The notes under the pieces were generated by a model that was given only the letters and a program-made list of their open reading frames with translations, had not been told where the DNA came from and made no database searches. The position numbers and the translations under genes were made by a program. DNA of 64,000 bases from Isoetes taiwanensis (taxonomy: Eukaryota > Streptophyta > Lycopodiopsida > Isoetales > Isoetaceae): positions 17,659,018-17,723,017 of the forward strand of contig JAJEKV010000020.1 of the NCBI GenBank assembly GCA_021234155.1, written 5' to 3'. Of this stretch, positions 42,873 through 56,185 are shown one piece after another. Within the stretch, counting starts at the first letter, position 1. The number at the start of each line of letters is the position of its first letter.

Positions 42873-45666
42873 TGACTTTGACCTAGTCCTTCAAAATGAG
42901 TTGACCTAGTTTGAATGCATAGATCACAATTAGCATGTTGCCCTTTGGGGGCAACACTCTCGAGTTTTGCTTCATGGGAGATCACTCACATACCAAGAGA
43001 GAAAAATGTGGAAGCTGATGCCTTATGTAGAGAGACTCTCATGTCACATTTAACTGAGGGAGCTATTCCAGAGGAAGATCTTGATGCTAGTGAGGTAAAA
43101 GCACTTTGCCCCATTCTAACCATTAATGCATCAGAGGAAAGGGACACTGAAGAGATTGCAATCACAAAAATGGTAAGACTAGAACCCTGTTTGTTGGAGA
43201 TTTGATTGAATATCAAAATAGGGAGAACATACAAATGTTTTTTGAAGAAAGGAAACATGTATTTGCCTGGGATTATTCCGAGCTCACTGGTATTAAAACT
43301 GAGGTATGCCAATTTGAAATTAAGATTAAAGAAGGTTGTAAACCTGTTTTTCAAAAACTGAGAAGAATTAATGCTTCACATTGATGTGACTAATCAAAGA
43401 TGAGTTGGATAAAATGCTAGATGCAGGTGTTATCATTGAAATCATTAATCCGAATGGGTATCTTGCATTGTACATGTAGAAAAAAAAAAAAGTGGTGCCT
43501 TAAGAATTTGCATTGATTATCGAGATCTCAACAAAGCCACCATCAAGGACTGTTATCCTTTGCCTTTTTTAGAAGAAATCTTATATGTCAGAAAGCAGGA
43601 AAAGAGGTGTACTCATTCTTAGATGGATTCTCAAGATTTAATCAAATTGACATTAATGAGGAAGATCAACCAAAGACCTCTTTTATCACCCCTTGGGGAA
43701 CTTATGCAATGAGAAGGATGCCTTTTGGATTAATGAATGCACCTGACACTTTCCAAAGAGCTATGGATGTTATCTTTAGACCTATGTCTCCTCAAGAATT
43801 CAGAGTTTACTTGGATGATCTTTGTTTAGGATCTCATCCTACTAATCATTTGGAATTTCTTGCAAAAATATGCTCTTTGTGCAGGGACTGTGGAGTCAAC
43901 CTTAACCCAAAGAAATGTATTTTTTTTTCATCCAAAGGGCAACTTTTGGGGCATGAGGTGTCCAACAATGGTATACAAGTGGTACAAGAAAAGGTTGAAG
44001 CTCTCCAAAAACTGGTACCCCCTAGGAATTTGAAGCAAGTCAAAAGTTTTATTGGCATGACTAGTTTTCTTAGAATGTATATTCCTAACTTTGCTCATAT
44101 TATAAGTCCTATTTCCAAACTGACAAGAATAGGCAAGATCTCTAAATCTGAGAGCAAGTATGTCCCTGTCACATGGTCATCAGATTGCCAAGAGTCTTTT
44201 GAGTTTCTTATAAAGTCCATTTGTGAAGCCACTCTTTAAAAAAAACCTGATTTGGATATGCCATTTGAGGTTTATATTACCATCACTAAGAAGGCTATAG
44301 GTTTAGCTATTCTACAGGACAAACATACCATAGCTTTTGCTAGCAAACAATGGAGCTCAACTGAAGAAAAGTACACTAGATTGGAAAAGAGTGCTGCTGC
44401 TCTTATGTTCCTCATTGACAGACAAGGTCACATGCTATTAAAGAGTGTTGTTCAAGTTTATATGAAACAAAAGCCATGGGATTGTTATTTGGTAAAGCTA
44501 CTTCCAAACCAAAAATTCAAAGGTGGGCTTGTAAGCTACAAACTTTTGATATTTCCATTAAAGAATTACATCAGGTAAAAAGTCCCAGTCTTTATTTACC
44601 TTACATTTTCTTTGACCATGAGGATGCAGTAGAGGTTGTTGACTTTGTGGATGCCTTAGCTTATTTGCAGGCAGATGATGAAAAGCAGATCCAACAGGAT
44701 TGGCAGCAACCTATTAAGAATTTTCTACAATTCAAAGAGATGCCCTCGTGTCCGACTTCGAGCCAAACAAAGGAGATATATAAAAAAAAAATGTAGGCAA
44801 TTTAAAATGATTAATGATGTTCTATGTAAAGTCAACAAGGATGGACTATTATTGAGGTGTGTCAATGAAGAAGAATCCGCTCGATCATTGGAGAAATGCA
44901 TGAAGGAGTATGTGGAGGCCATTTTTTTTGGAGACACTACCGTTGGAGATTATCCTGGGTGGTCTCCAACTGGGGCCTTACAAGGGTGTTTTGATGGTCA
45001 GGACCTCCAGATCACTTGAGGTGATCAATCTGCACTGCAAAACATCTCTGAATTTGCAAGGAAATACCAAATCCACTAGAGTCCCTAAAGCAAAAGAAAC
45101 TAGCAGCACTCAAACATTCACCAAACCATGCATCTATTTCAAAAGCACTTGAAATCTTTACCAAGGTATGCTAGCCAATTCCAAAAAACTGCTAGAAATG
45201 TCTACAGCAAAATGCTTACATGATTTCTCACAAATCAACTTCTCGACCGGGTCAATTTTTGGTCAATGGCGGAGGACAAAGGAGCTCGATTTTGCCAAAT
45301 GCTAACCAATGATCTTCTATGGTAGAAACAAATTCCCACACCTAGGTGTGCTCCTGTAGGTCATGTGCATATGCTCACTTAGTTCAAACAAAGCTTGAAT
45401 TCTTGCTGAAACATGCATTAACAGAGTTTCAATGGCAATGTCTGTAACAGTAACTGTCCTTGCACTCTAATTGTCAATCCCCTTTCTTTTGTTTTCTCTG
45501 CTCTTAATACTCACTACTGATGCTTCTAATAGTTACTTGGATGCTAGAAATGCCTACAAACTAACAGATGATTCGAAGAAAAGATCTATTCTTAGTCTTT
45601 TCCAAAGGACATATGTTAGCAGTGTCGTTTCAATTTTATCTCCTAACTATGACTTAAACAAACACT
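42873..45666 (+). mobile_element. Cassette A: inverted gypsy pol between LTR pieces
   Basis: 84 bases of LTR end (to GGCAACA at 42,956, minus-coding orientation) are followed directly by plus-strand pol, then from about 45,001 by LTR-like sequence (AGGACCTCCAGATCACTTGA). The whole stretch recurs at 54,058-56,847 with the same two junctions. Pol is therefore inverted relative to the LTR pieces that flank it. Confidence 0.8.
42957..45000 (+). pseudogene. pol: Cassette A pol: RNase H end, reverse transcriptase, RNase H, integrase start
   Basis: Contains FASWEITHIPREKNVEADAL (end of the upstream RNase H), ICIDYRDLNKATIKDCYPLP, FLDGFSRFNQIDI, MPFGLMNAPDTFQRAMDVIF and VYLDDLCLG. The degenerate native RNase H follows (PFEVYITITKKAIGLAI, LEKSAAALMFLI), and the start of integrase (MKEYVEA in place of HEGVCGG, then a break). 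Stops and shifts occur near 43,384, 43,590, 44,240 and 44,790. Confidence 0.85.
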
Positions 45667-46305
45667 ATATCTTCAAAAGCCACCACAATAAAGTTAGCAG
45701 CTACAGCTTATGGTTATGCCTTACAGATAATGTGCACTTTAGTCACCACACCAATAGGAGAAATCTTAGCATTATAACAAGATTTTAATAACATAGAAGC
45801 CTTCTTATCCACCTCAAAACCACACTTCTTCATAATATGATATGGCATGATATTTAGGGGAGAACCCCATCAAAGTAACACATTAGAAAAGGTATACCCT
45901 CCTAAAGCGGTGAACATGTGAATGCTCCGGGGTCTTCTTCATGCTGTGCTAGAATAAGGTCAGTGGCATCAGTAAAATTCACACAAGCATTTAATACCTC
46001 ACTATTGGTTTGTTGAAGTACCCTTTTCCTGTAACTAGGTGCAATCTTTAATAAAGTAAAGAGATCCACACTCACCTTGGAATTTTTAAGCAAAACATCA
46101 ACCTCATCAAAGTCTTGATCTTTCTTACCATATTTTTGCTGAGGGGGTGGAGCTATGATCTGAGCAGGTGATTCCATCACAGGTGGCACAGGCCTAGCAG
46201 TAGAATGCCTACTTGGTTCAGCATGTACTTGAGCTTCATTCATGCTTCTAGTTTGCACCACCATAACTTCTTCAGATTTAGGAATTTCTGTAGCTTGAAT
46301 AAACC
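45667..46305 (-). pseudogene. pol: Gypsy protease-region fragment
   Basis: Minus strand includes DVLLKNSKVSVDLFTLLKIA, PSYRKRVLQQTNSEVLNACV and MVVQTRSMNEAQVHAEPS, equivalent to the gag-pol linker and protease start of element 2. Plus-strand bases 45,667-45,900 match 32,842-33,090 of element 2. It joins cassette A's LTR piece on the left without a visible element boundary. Confidence 0.8.
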
Positions 46306-46315
46306 TTACAAATCA

Positions 46316-47814
46316 TCTTTTTGAGAAATTTCAAAGTAGATAGGTTGCAATGATGCTAGGGAAGAGGGGCAATCAATCAAATCTTCATTTGGATATGTAG
46401 AAGTATTTTTTGTGGCTAGATTTGGCAAAATACAGTCAAAACTGTCCAAACCCGAGAGCAATTTTTTTGGATTTGAGCTATACTTGGTATTTTTGAATGA
46501 TTCCAACTCTTTTGGACTGCACAAGCTCTAAGGATAGATGGCAAGTGGTCCAAAGGAATAGAGAAACACACTAGAATTTTCTGTAGAATATTTTGTAGCA
46601 AGAATTGTAGAATAATATATCAGAGATGGATTTGTCAACTTGGCAATCGATTTGAATTGATATGGAGGTAAATATATCATGATAACAGAATATAAGGATG
46701 CTTCATAGCTTTAAATCACAGGAAAATAATCTTCTCAAGTCAATAAATAATTTTTGAAGGTAATGTCAACCAGATCTTGTGGATCCAATTGAGGAGAGCT
46801 CAAGAACTTCAAGGATCGGCCCCGGATCTTGCTCAAAGAATGATCAATGTAGGATCTGAATACTTACGGGCCTTCAAATTTTTCTCATCTTCGCGTTTCC
46901 CATGTATATAGATTTAGATTTTAACGATTAGGCATCTTAGAGCTTAAATTTAGGCTTGATTGGATGCTTAGGGCGGGAATACAGAATAGGTAGTTTTTTG
47001 AGTCCAAGGCTTCCATTCTAAGTGATTCGAAAGCAGTTTTCCAATTTTAGGGTTCTTCTTTGTATTTTTCCAGATTTTCGCGATCACGGTGGGCCGTATT
47101 TTTGGGAGTATAAACCAGGAATATGATGTATTTAGCCATTTAGAAATGTTAGGCCATGGTTTCAAAGGGTGCCTTATAAAATAATTAGATATATAGATCA
47201 ATTGAGGAGATGGCAACCCTAATTTTTGAGGAATATGCTAGGCTTAGATACCATGCATTGGGATATTCCATGGGTAGCATGAATATTTAAGGCACAATGG
47301 TGGACAAAGCAAAGTGGTCATAAAATTCCAAGCTAGAAATGGGCTAGGGGTATTTATGAAGGTGTGATAAGAGTGGGAAAAGGGATATGAAATAAGGAGG
47401 CAAAAGAAGTAAGCAATCAAGGTGTGATTTGGCAAAAAAAAAAAAAATGAAAAAGGGAAAATATAAGCATAAGGGGAATATGACTAGGGAAATGGGGGTA
47501 AGAATGTGGATAAAAATGACTGGGAGGTGGAATCTAATGCCATGGGATCTCCCAAACTTTTAACTTCCAATCTTCAAAAATTGTCTTCCAAACTTCATAA
47601 CCCAGAATCTTCTAGAGCATATTCTTGACTAAGCACTTTGACCTTAAATAAAGTACCTCATGTGAGTTTTGAACCTTGAGCACATTGTTGTCTTGTAAAA
47701 TGAACATCCTTTGACCTTCATATCAATGTTGACTACCAAGTCCTCTTTTGACTTAGCCTTCCTAACTTCAACAAATAAACCATTCAATTAGTATGTTGCC
47801 CTTTGGGGGCAACA
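46316..47814 (-). repeat. LTR of element-2 type, truncated, minus orientation
   Basis: Aligns with 26,801-28,371 of the element 2 LTR, more diverged. It ends at the palindromic terminus 47,794-47,814. Confidence 0.82.
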
Positions 47815-48330
47815 AGGTGCATCCTTTTTCCATCTATATTCATTTGTCATAAGTGGTCCCCGCCATTCATTTAGACTCCTCATTCTTGTTTTCATTCCAA
47901 AAAGAAAAAAAAAAAAAAACACTGTGATTTCAGCTTCACCACCATAGCAGAGTTGCAAATTTTTTGAAGAAAAGACATGCATTTTCTTGTTTTGGCGAGA
48001 TCTCAGCACTAGTACATTCATCTTATCTCCTTACCCCCTTCACACTTCATTCACACCATCTCTTTATCACCCTCATATTTATTTTCATCCTTATTCACTC
48101 ATCACACCCCATTCATACCATATTACTACCATATTCCCACTCATTACGCTCACTTCATCTCATTATCACCACAACATCACCACATTCACACTCACCTCAT
48201 ATTTTGCACCCTACACTCTACCCCATCTTGTCCTCATTTGCACTCTCCGACATAGGTTGAAGACCCCTCAGATACTCCTTTTGGCATAATATGGCTGAGG
48301 GGACCAGCCATTTTCTTGTTTTTGGCGAGA
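47815..48330 (+). other. Gypsy 3' untranslated segment, plus orientation
   Basis: Matches the reverse complement of the untranslated region near 28,700-28,870 of element 2. It contains GGCTGAGGGGACCAGCC at 48,293-48,309 and ends 21 bases later at an LTR. Low-complexity TTCACACCATCT-type tracts fill the middle. Confidence 0.7.
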
Positions 48331-50267
48331 TGTTGCCTCCAAAGGGCAACATACTAATTGATGGTTCATGCATTGAAGTTAGGTCAAGTCATTTTGGAAG
48401 GTCAAGTCAAAGAAGAGCTTGGTAGTCAACATTGATGTGGAGGTCAAGCAATATCAATTTTCAAAGGTCAACACAAATATTCAAGGTCAACTTCCATGGA
48501 AGGTATGCCATTTGAGGTCAAAGTTAGTCAAAAGATGCTTTATAAGATTATGGGTTAAGATGATTGGAAGATGCTTTTTGAAGATTGGAAGACAAAGTTT
48601 GGAAGACCCCATGGTACTTGATTCCACCCCTTATCCATTCTTATCCATCTTTTTATTCACACCCTATTCTTATCCTTTTGAAATTTTCTAGCCATTTTTC
48701 CCTATACCTATATTTTCTTTTGCTCACCCTTGCATACCATATCATGCTTTGCCCAATCCCTTCCTCCCTAATGCATCTTATTCCCCCATAAGTTGTTCTT
48801 ACCATTGCCCTCCATATCTTTTGCCTCATTTTCACTTCCTATGCCACACTTTTGCAAATACCCCTAGCCTAACTCTTTTTGCAACTTCCGATACCCTTAT
48901 GCCTCACCTACCATTGTGCCATAAGTGACCATGTCATAAGTGTACCCTATGGAATATTCCCAATTATGATGCCTAAACTTAGCATATTCCCAAAACATTA
49001 GGGTTACCATTGCTCAAGTGATCCAAATTCTCCAACAATCTTATGGGTGACCTCTTAAACCATAGCCCAGCTTTTCAAAATTGCAAAATACGGCATATTC
49101 CTGGTTTATACCCTAAGAAATACGGTCACCGTATCGCGCGAATTCTCAGAAAATACTGCTGTTCAAAACCTAAATCTGGAAATGGGCTCGAATCACGCCG
49201 GAATTGAATTCTTAAGCTGTAAAGACTACCTATTCTTGGATTCCCGCTCCCTAAGCCCTAAGATGCCGGAACCATCAAATCTAAAACTTATATACCGGCG
49301 AAACATTGACAGAAGTTTTTTGAAGGCCCAGATGCATCAAACCTCAACATTGATACATGCTGAGCATGATCTGAAGACGTTTATGAAGTTTCTGAGCATT
49401 CCACAGTTCGATTTGAGAAAATTGGACTGATTATCCTATTATGATATTATTACATGACCTTTTGAGATCTTCTGATGATTGATTTAAGATCTTATGACTT
49501 ATATCCACCTTGTATTACCTTTACATCAATAGAAATTGCCTGCCAAGTGTTAAAAGATTTGACTGTCATGATTTCTTAGTATTCTTGCCATGCAAACATT
49601 TTTACAGTAAGATATTCTACAATCCGTTCTTGCCTATGACCAGTTGCACCTCATTTTCAACTCTATTTGCACCTGTGTGCACAAAAAGTTCGAGCAAAAA
49701 CCACTCCAAACTCAAGTTACAATTTTTTACATTCTGTCTGACATGATTTTAGACTGTTATGCACAAAACAGTGTCAAAAAAATAGCTTTAGTGATCCAAA
49801 ATAGGATCTGATTGTTTGCCTCATATCCTTGAAGCCTATACTCCACCTTGGTTTTGAAATTTCTCAAAAATTCCCCCTATAACTCAAGTTCCAAAATTCT
49901 CGAGAATGCAATGCGTGGTTTTGGTGGTATTGACCAAAAATTGACTCAACTTTGAGCTCGAATATCTCACAGATTTGAGCTCAGACTCGGTCAAGATCTT
50001 TTCCATTGCATGCTTATAACTTTTCTACACCAGTCACAATCATATGACCTCAGAAATCAACTCATCTATGCCAACTACATCGATTTAAATGAGGACCCCT
50101 TATTTCTGAATTGGAAAAGGTATGAAAATTTGATATTTGAGCTTTTTCTCTAAAAAAATCTTGTATAGACTGATCACCTTAAGTGATCCGGAGGTTTTAA
50201 CCCCAACTTGAGCATAATTTCAAGTTGGCTTATTGTGTTTGACTCTCTAGCGGGTTGAGGGTCAACA
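48331..50267 (+). repeat. LTR of element-2 type, complete, plus orientation (1,937 bp)
   Basis: Starts TGTTGCCTCCAAAGGGCAAC and ends GGGTCAACA. With 46,316-47,814 it forms a facing pair about 0.5 kb apart. The following TCTATCGGGATC resembles part of a primer-binding site. Confidence 0.82.
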
Positions 50268-50526
50268 AGACTCTATCGGGATCAATATTCCATTTCATAT
50301 GAATGGATATTTCTTGGTGCTGTTAAGACACACGTAAGCCAAATTAACTCTCAGATCCACAAAAGCCATTAATATGCCAAAACTCATTAGTATCATGCCA
50401 TTCTCCAATCGCCAATCTATGAGAAATACTATTGAATAGCTGGTCGAGTCCTCTCCTAGATCTCTAAGGGTTGATTTTCGATAATCAAAATCATCAATAG
50501 TATCCCTTATATGAATTATGCCTCTA
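50268..50526. other. Junction sequence between LTR and LINE
   Basis: No gene. Possibly the start of an LTR element interior (12-base primer-site resemblance) merging into the 3' region of the LINE. No poly-A tail is seen. Confidence 0.35.
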
Positions 50527-50529
50527 TTA

Positions 50530-53500
50530 GTCCCTTTGTTTGGTTAACTTAGGAAAATTAGTGGCAAGACACATATTCGGATCATCCATAATAAGAGAGG
50601 GACTCCAGAAAATAGGTTGGTCCTGAGAAAGGCCTTCTTTCCATGTGTACATACCTCTCACCTTTAACCATGCTCTAATCCATTTCTTGATAATCAAAGG
50701 CATGGAGGCAGGGACAGTAAATTCGAAGTAAATGCTATGAGGCAGCTGCATTTTGAGGTTTCTCCAGCCAAAGGGATGACACTTTTCAACATAATGGAAG
50801 ATGAGAACACTCACAGGGTGGTTGATCTGGTTGTTGCAGACCCTAAAGAAATATTTTGCAACCAAAGCAGTGGCCTGCTTCTCGATATTGATAACTCCCA
50901 GACCCCCCTTACTTTTATGCTTGCAGCATTCATCCATAGAGATTGGGACCCAAAGACATCCACGCTAGATCCACCTGCAATAAACCTTCCAATGATACCT
51001 TGCACTTTAGCCAATACCTTCTTAGGTGCCATAATAATGGAGGATTGGTAGACCTGAGAGGAAGAAATGACTGAGACTGAATTGGCCAGAATGGCTCTCC
51101 CATTTTTAGATAAAAATTTAGAATTAAGGGAGTCAACCTTTCTGTAGAATTTATCTAGCAGGTCCTCCCAAAGGTCACATGCATTAATTCTAATAGCATA
51201 AGGAATGCCTAGAATTTTCGTTTTAGTACTAGGGGAGAGATACATACATCCCATGTTTGCAGCTGTATGCTCACCCTCTTCTTGATGCCTTGAGATTAGC
51301 TTGGTCTTGTTGGGAATAATTCTGCATCCTGAGCATTTTTCGAAGTCCTCCAAGATAGCTAGAGTATTCTGAATGGATCCCTCCAAATGTAGGAATATGA
51401 AGGTATCATCTGCAAAGTGGACATTAAGGATCTCATTTGCTTCCTGGGAGGGAAGACTGAGTCCCTTGATTAAATGGAGATCTTTTGCCCTTTTGAAGTT
51501 ACTATTTAGTCCTTCCATCACAATTAAAAACCAAAAAGGTGCAAGAGGGCAGCCTTGCTTGACCCCTCTTTTGATATCAAAGAATGGACTACATTCACCA
51601 TTGATAAGGACAGCAGATCTGGAATTCTTAAGAATAGCTTGGAAAACAGAAATAACATTATCAGAGCTTGCATCACCAACATAAAAAATCCCAACTTACC
51701 GTGTCAAAGGCCTTTGTGATGTCTAATTTAAGAAGACCAATTGACTGGTTGAATTCTTTAGCCCAGGAGATGCCTAAGGATGCTGCAGCCACATTGTCTA
51801 GAATATACCTTCCCCTAAGATAGGCGCTTTGAGTGTTGCTGATGACCTCCTCCAGGATGGGCTTGAGTCTTGCTGCAATGGTACTGTAATTAACTTATAA
51901 ACCACTTGGTGGGGAGATAGGTGCGTAATCTAAGAAAGTGATTGGAAGCTCAATTTTCGGGATCCGAGCAATCAAACTTGTATTGATTCTGCAGTCCAGT
52001 TGCTTAATAGTCAAGAACTCATTGGCCAAGGAGACTATGTCCTTACCCAGAATTTCCCAAGATTTCTTGAAAAAATCAGCTAGGAGGCCATCAAGGCCTG
52101 GAGTCTTACCATTCTCCATTTCCTGAAGAACCTTGAGCATCTCATCATAAGAAAAAGGTCTGGATAACTTGTCATTCATCTGATTAGTAACTTTCTGCTG
52201 GATATGCACAAAATTCTCAATGTCTTCACTAATGATATTTTCCTCAGTTCCCATAATCCTAGAAAAATGATCTCTGGCAGCACACTTTAGCTGAGTGTCG
52301 TTATCAATATTGTTGCCTTCCCAAAGCATGTTGGAAATATGATTTTTCTTAATTCTGCCTTTAGCTTTGACGAAGAAATACTTTGCGTTGCTCCTTTCAT
52401 TTTCCTTGAGCTCCTTCACCTTTGCCTTGATCTTCCAACCCCTAGCAATTCTAATTTCCTCTCTTTCTATCTGCATTTTGATGTCATCCTTTTGCTGACC
52501 ATGAGCCAAATTTAACTGGGTTCTCAAGTCTTGAAGATGGGCAGTATTACTTCTCTGAACTTCCTTTCCCCATACTTTCAGCCAATTCTTGATCCTTTTG
52601 GATACTTTTACCCACCAATCCATCCATCCCCTGTTGCCAGTAGGCTTTTCCTCTTGAGAAATGATCTGTTGAAGGTTTGGCAAAAAAACATCCTGCTCGA
52701 GAAGATTAGTATTCAGCTTAAAATAAGAATTTCTTTTCCTCTGAACATTATTGCCACATATGCTAATAAGCTGAGGGAAATGGTCAGAGAGAGTGTAATT
52801 GGTGAGATTAGTGACCCTAGAACTATTATTCCATGGGGATTCACTAAGATAAAATCTGTCATGGAGGGACATCTGGGTTGATCTCTCGTGGTCATTCCAA
52901 CTGTAAGAATAGGGAGTAACTCTGGCTAAAAGAGAGATGGTGAGAAGAGAGGAGAGAATTCCAACTCGAGAACTCATTATCAGTCAGACACCTGAAATTA
53001 ATATTTCTCATGTAACTGTGAGTAACCATATTAAAATCACCAGCTAGAATGCATTCATCATAGGAAATTCTGTCTAAACTCCTGTTTATGACATTCCAAA
53101 GGTTGACTCTATCAAGGGGTTGATGATATGCATATACATTAATGAATACTATCCTTTTGTCACCTACTCTCCCATGGACAATCTGCCATCTCCTACTGTT
53201 ATCATTAACCATCTGAATGTCCTCAAGGTTGAGTCTATTATTCCAAGCTATGGTAATGCCAGCAGAAGTATTATTAGCTTTAAGGGACCAATGCTGAAAG
53301 TTAGCAGGCATAACTTCTCTAATTAAAGAATTGATATTATCATCATGAATCTTATGCTCTTGAAAGAAAATAAAGTCAAGGTTCATAGAGCTGAGGTAAA
53401 CCTTCAATCTACCTCTTTTGTGATTCGAATTAATGCCTTGGATATTCCAAGTGATATCTTTAAGACTTATATCCATTGGTGGGGAGGATCTTTCTGGGGG

Positions 53501-53614
53501 ATCTTCTTGGAGGTCCCAAGGTATAATCTTTGGAGGTTTTCTTTCCCCTTTTCCTTCTACTGCTAATTGTGGACCATGCCTCATCTTCCAATGTGGAGGT
53601 GAACCATGCCTCAT
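50530..53614 (-). pseudogene. L1-type LINE: endonuclease and reverse transcriptase, degenerate
   Basis: The 5' part (53,614-52,892) encodes an AP-like endonuclease: WNIQGINSNHKRGRL, FIFFQEHKI, GITIAWNN and LAGDFNMVTH. LSDHFPQLI follows in the next frame. The reverse transcriptase (52,977-50,811) shows GKTPGLDGLLADFFKKSWE, HFADDTFIF (FADD catalytic motif) and CSGCRIIPNKTKLI. The distal part (50,937-50,527) has KGGLGVINIEKQATALVAKY, typical of plant L1 C-terminal regions. At least three frame changes occur; the poly-A end is missing. A 25-base direct repeat (53,573-53,630) lies at its 5' edge. Confidence 0.88.
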
Positions 53615-53639
53615 CTTCCAATGTGGAAGGAAGATGAAT

Positions 53640-54140
53640 GATGGTCACAAAGGTGAATATAGCATGAGAAAAGCTAAAACAATAAGGTCCCATAAGGGTG
53701 TGCAAAGAAAAGGAAAATATGGCTAGAGATGAGCAAACTTGGCAAATATGGTAAAGAAGTGGTACAATGGTTAAATAGAAACAAATGGGAATGAGATATG
53801 GGCACAGAGGTGGGAAAAGAGGGATAGAATCAGGATTTGGTACCATATATACAGGAGTCTTCCAAACTTTTACCTTCCAAACTTCAAAAAAGATGCCTTC
53901 CAAACTTCATAACCCAGATTCTTCTAGAGTATATTCTTGACTAAGCATTTGACCCCAAATAAAGTACCTCTTGTGAAATTTCAACTTGAGCTCTTGTTGA
54001 CCTAAAGAATGAACATCCTTTGACCTCCATATCAATGTTGAATACCAAAATCTTCCAAACTTTGACCTAGTCCTTCAAAATGAGTTGACCTAGTTTGAAT
54101 GCATAGATCACAATTAGCATGTTGCCCTTTGGGGGCAACA
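53640..54140 (-). repeat. LTR of element-2 type, end portion
   Basis: Resembles 27,850-28,371 of element 2 and ends with the palindromic terminus (54,120-54,140). Its left side is cut by the LINE. Its last about 83 bases are shared with cassette A. Confidence 0.7.
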
Positions 54141-56185
54141 CTCTCGAGTTTTGCTTCATGGGAGATCACTCACATACCAAGAGAGAAAAATGTGGAAGCT
54201 GATGCCTTATATAGAGAGACTCTCATGTCACATTTAACTGAGGGAGCTATTCCAGAGGAAGATCTTGATGCAAGTGAGGTAAAAGCACTTTGCCCCATTC
54301 TAACCATTAATGCATCAGAGGAAAGGGACACTGAAGAGATTGCAATCACAAAAATGGTAAGACTAGAACCCTGTTTGTTGGAGATTTGATTGAATATCAA
54401 AATAGGGAGAACATACAAATGTTTTTTGAAGAAAGGAAACATGTATTTGCCTGGGATTATTCCGAGCTCACTGGTATTAAAACTGAGGTATGCCAATTTG
54501 AAATTAAGATTAAAGAAGGTTGTAAACCTGTTTTTCAAAAACTGAGAAGAATTAATGCTTCACATTGATGTGACTAATCAAAGATGAGTTGGATAAAATG
54601 CTAGATGCAGGTGTTATCATTGAAATCATTAATCCAGAATGGGTATCTTGCATTGTACATGTAGAAAAAAAAAGTGGTGCCTTAAGAATTTGCATTGATT
54701 ATCGAGATCTCAACAAAGCCACCATCAAGGACTGTTATCCTTTGCCTTTTTTAGAAGAAATCTTATATGCTGTAGCAGGAAAAGAGGTGTACTCATTCTT
54801 AGATGGATTCTCAGGATTTAATCAAATTGGCATTAAGGAGGAAGATCAACCAAAGACCTCTTTTATCACCCCTTGGGGAACTTATGCAATGAGAAGGATG
54901 CCTTTTGGATTAATGAATGCACCTGCCACTTTCCAAAGAGCTATGGATGTTATCTTTAGACCTATGTCTCTTCAAGAATTCAGAGTTTACTTGGATGATC
55001 TTTGCTTAGGATCTCATCCTACTAATCATTTGGAATTGCTTGCAAAAATATGCTCTTTGTGCAGGGACTCTGGAGTCAACCTTAACCCAAAGAAATGTAT
55101 TTTTTTTGCATCCAAAGGGCAACTTTTGGGGCATGAGGTGTCCAACAATGGTATACAAGTGGCACAAGAAAAGGTTGAAGCTCTCAAAAAACTGGTACCC
55201 CCTAGGAATTTGAAGCAAGTCAAAAGTTTTAATGGCATGACTAGTTTTCTTAGAATGTATATTCCTAACTTTGCTCATATTATAAGTCCTATTTCCAAAC
55301 TGACAAGAATAGGCAAGATCTCTAAATCAGAGAGCAAGTATGTCCATGCCACATGGTCATCAGATTGCCAAGAGTCTTTTGAGTTTCTTATAAAGTCCAT
55401 TTGTGAAGCCACTCTTTTAAAAAAACCTGATTTGGATATGCCATTTGAGGTTTATATTACCATCACTAAGAAGGCTATAGGTTTAGCTATTCTACAGGAC
55501 AAACATACCATAGCTTTTGCTAGCAAACAATGGAGCTCAACTGAAGAAAAGTACACTAGATTGGAAAAGAGTCTTTGCTTTGCTCTTATGTTCCTCATTG
55601 ACGAGACAAGGTCACATTCTATTAAAGAAGCGTTGTTCAAGTTTATATGAAACAAAATCCAATGGGATTGTTATTTGTAAAGCTACTTCCAAACCAAAAA
55701 TTCAAAGGTGGGCTTGTAAGCTACAAACTTTTGATATTTCCATTAAAGAATTACATGAGGTAAAAAGTCCCAGTCTTTATTTGCCTTACATTTTCTTTGA
55801 CCATGAGGATGCAGTAGAGGTTGTTGACTTTGTGGATGCCTTAGCTTATTTGCAGGCAGATGATGAAAAGCAGATCCAACAGGATTGGCAGCAACCCATT
55901 AAGAATTTTCTACAATTCAAAGAGATGCCCTCGTGTCCGACTTCGAGAGCGACAAAGGAGATATAAAAAAAAAATGTAGGCAATTTAAAATGATTAATGA
56001 TGTTCTATGTAAAGTCAACAAGGATGGACTATTATTCTTGAGGTGTGTCAATGAAGAAGAATCCGCTCTGATCATTAGAGAAATGCATGAAGGAGTATGT
56101 GGAGGCCATTTTGCTGGAGACACTACTGTTGGAGATTATCCTGGGTGGTCTTCAACTGGGGCCTTACAAGGGTGTTTTGATGGTC
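54141..56185 (+). pseudogene. pol: Cassette B pol: RNase H end, reverse transcriptase, RNase H, integrase start
   Basis: Better preserved than cassette A: a frame at 54,589-55,650 spans ICIDYRDLNKATIKDCYPLP, FLDGFSGFNQIGIKEEDQPK, MPFGLMNAPATFQRAMDVIF and VYLDDLCLG into the degenerate RNase H. EMHEGVCGGHFAGDTT (integrase zinc module start) is at about 56,080-56,130. Sites where cassette A reads GCTGCTGCT read CTTTGCTTTG here, breaking the frame. Confidence 0.87.
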
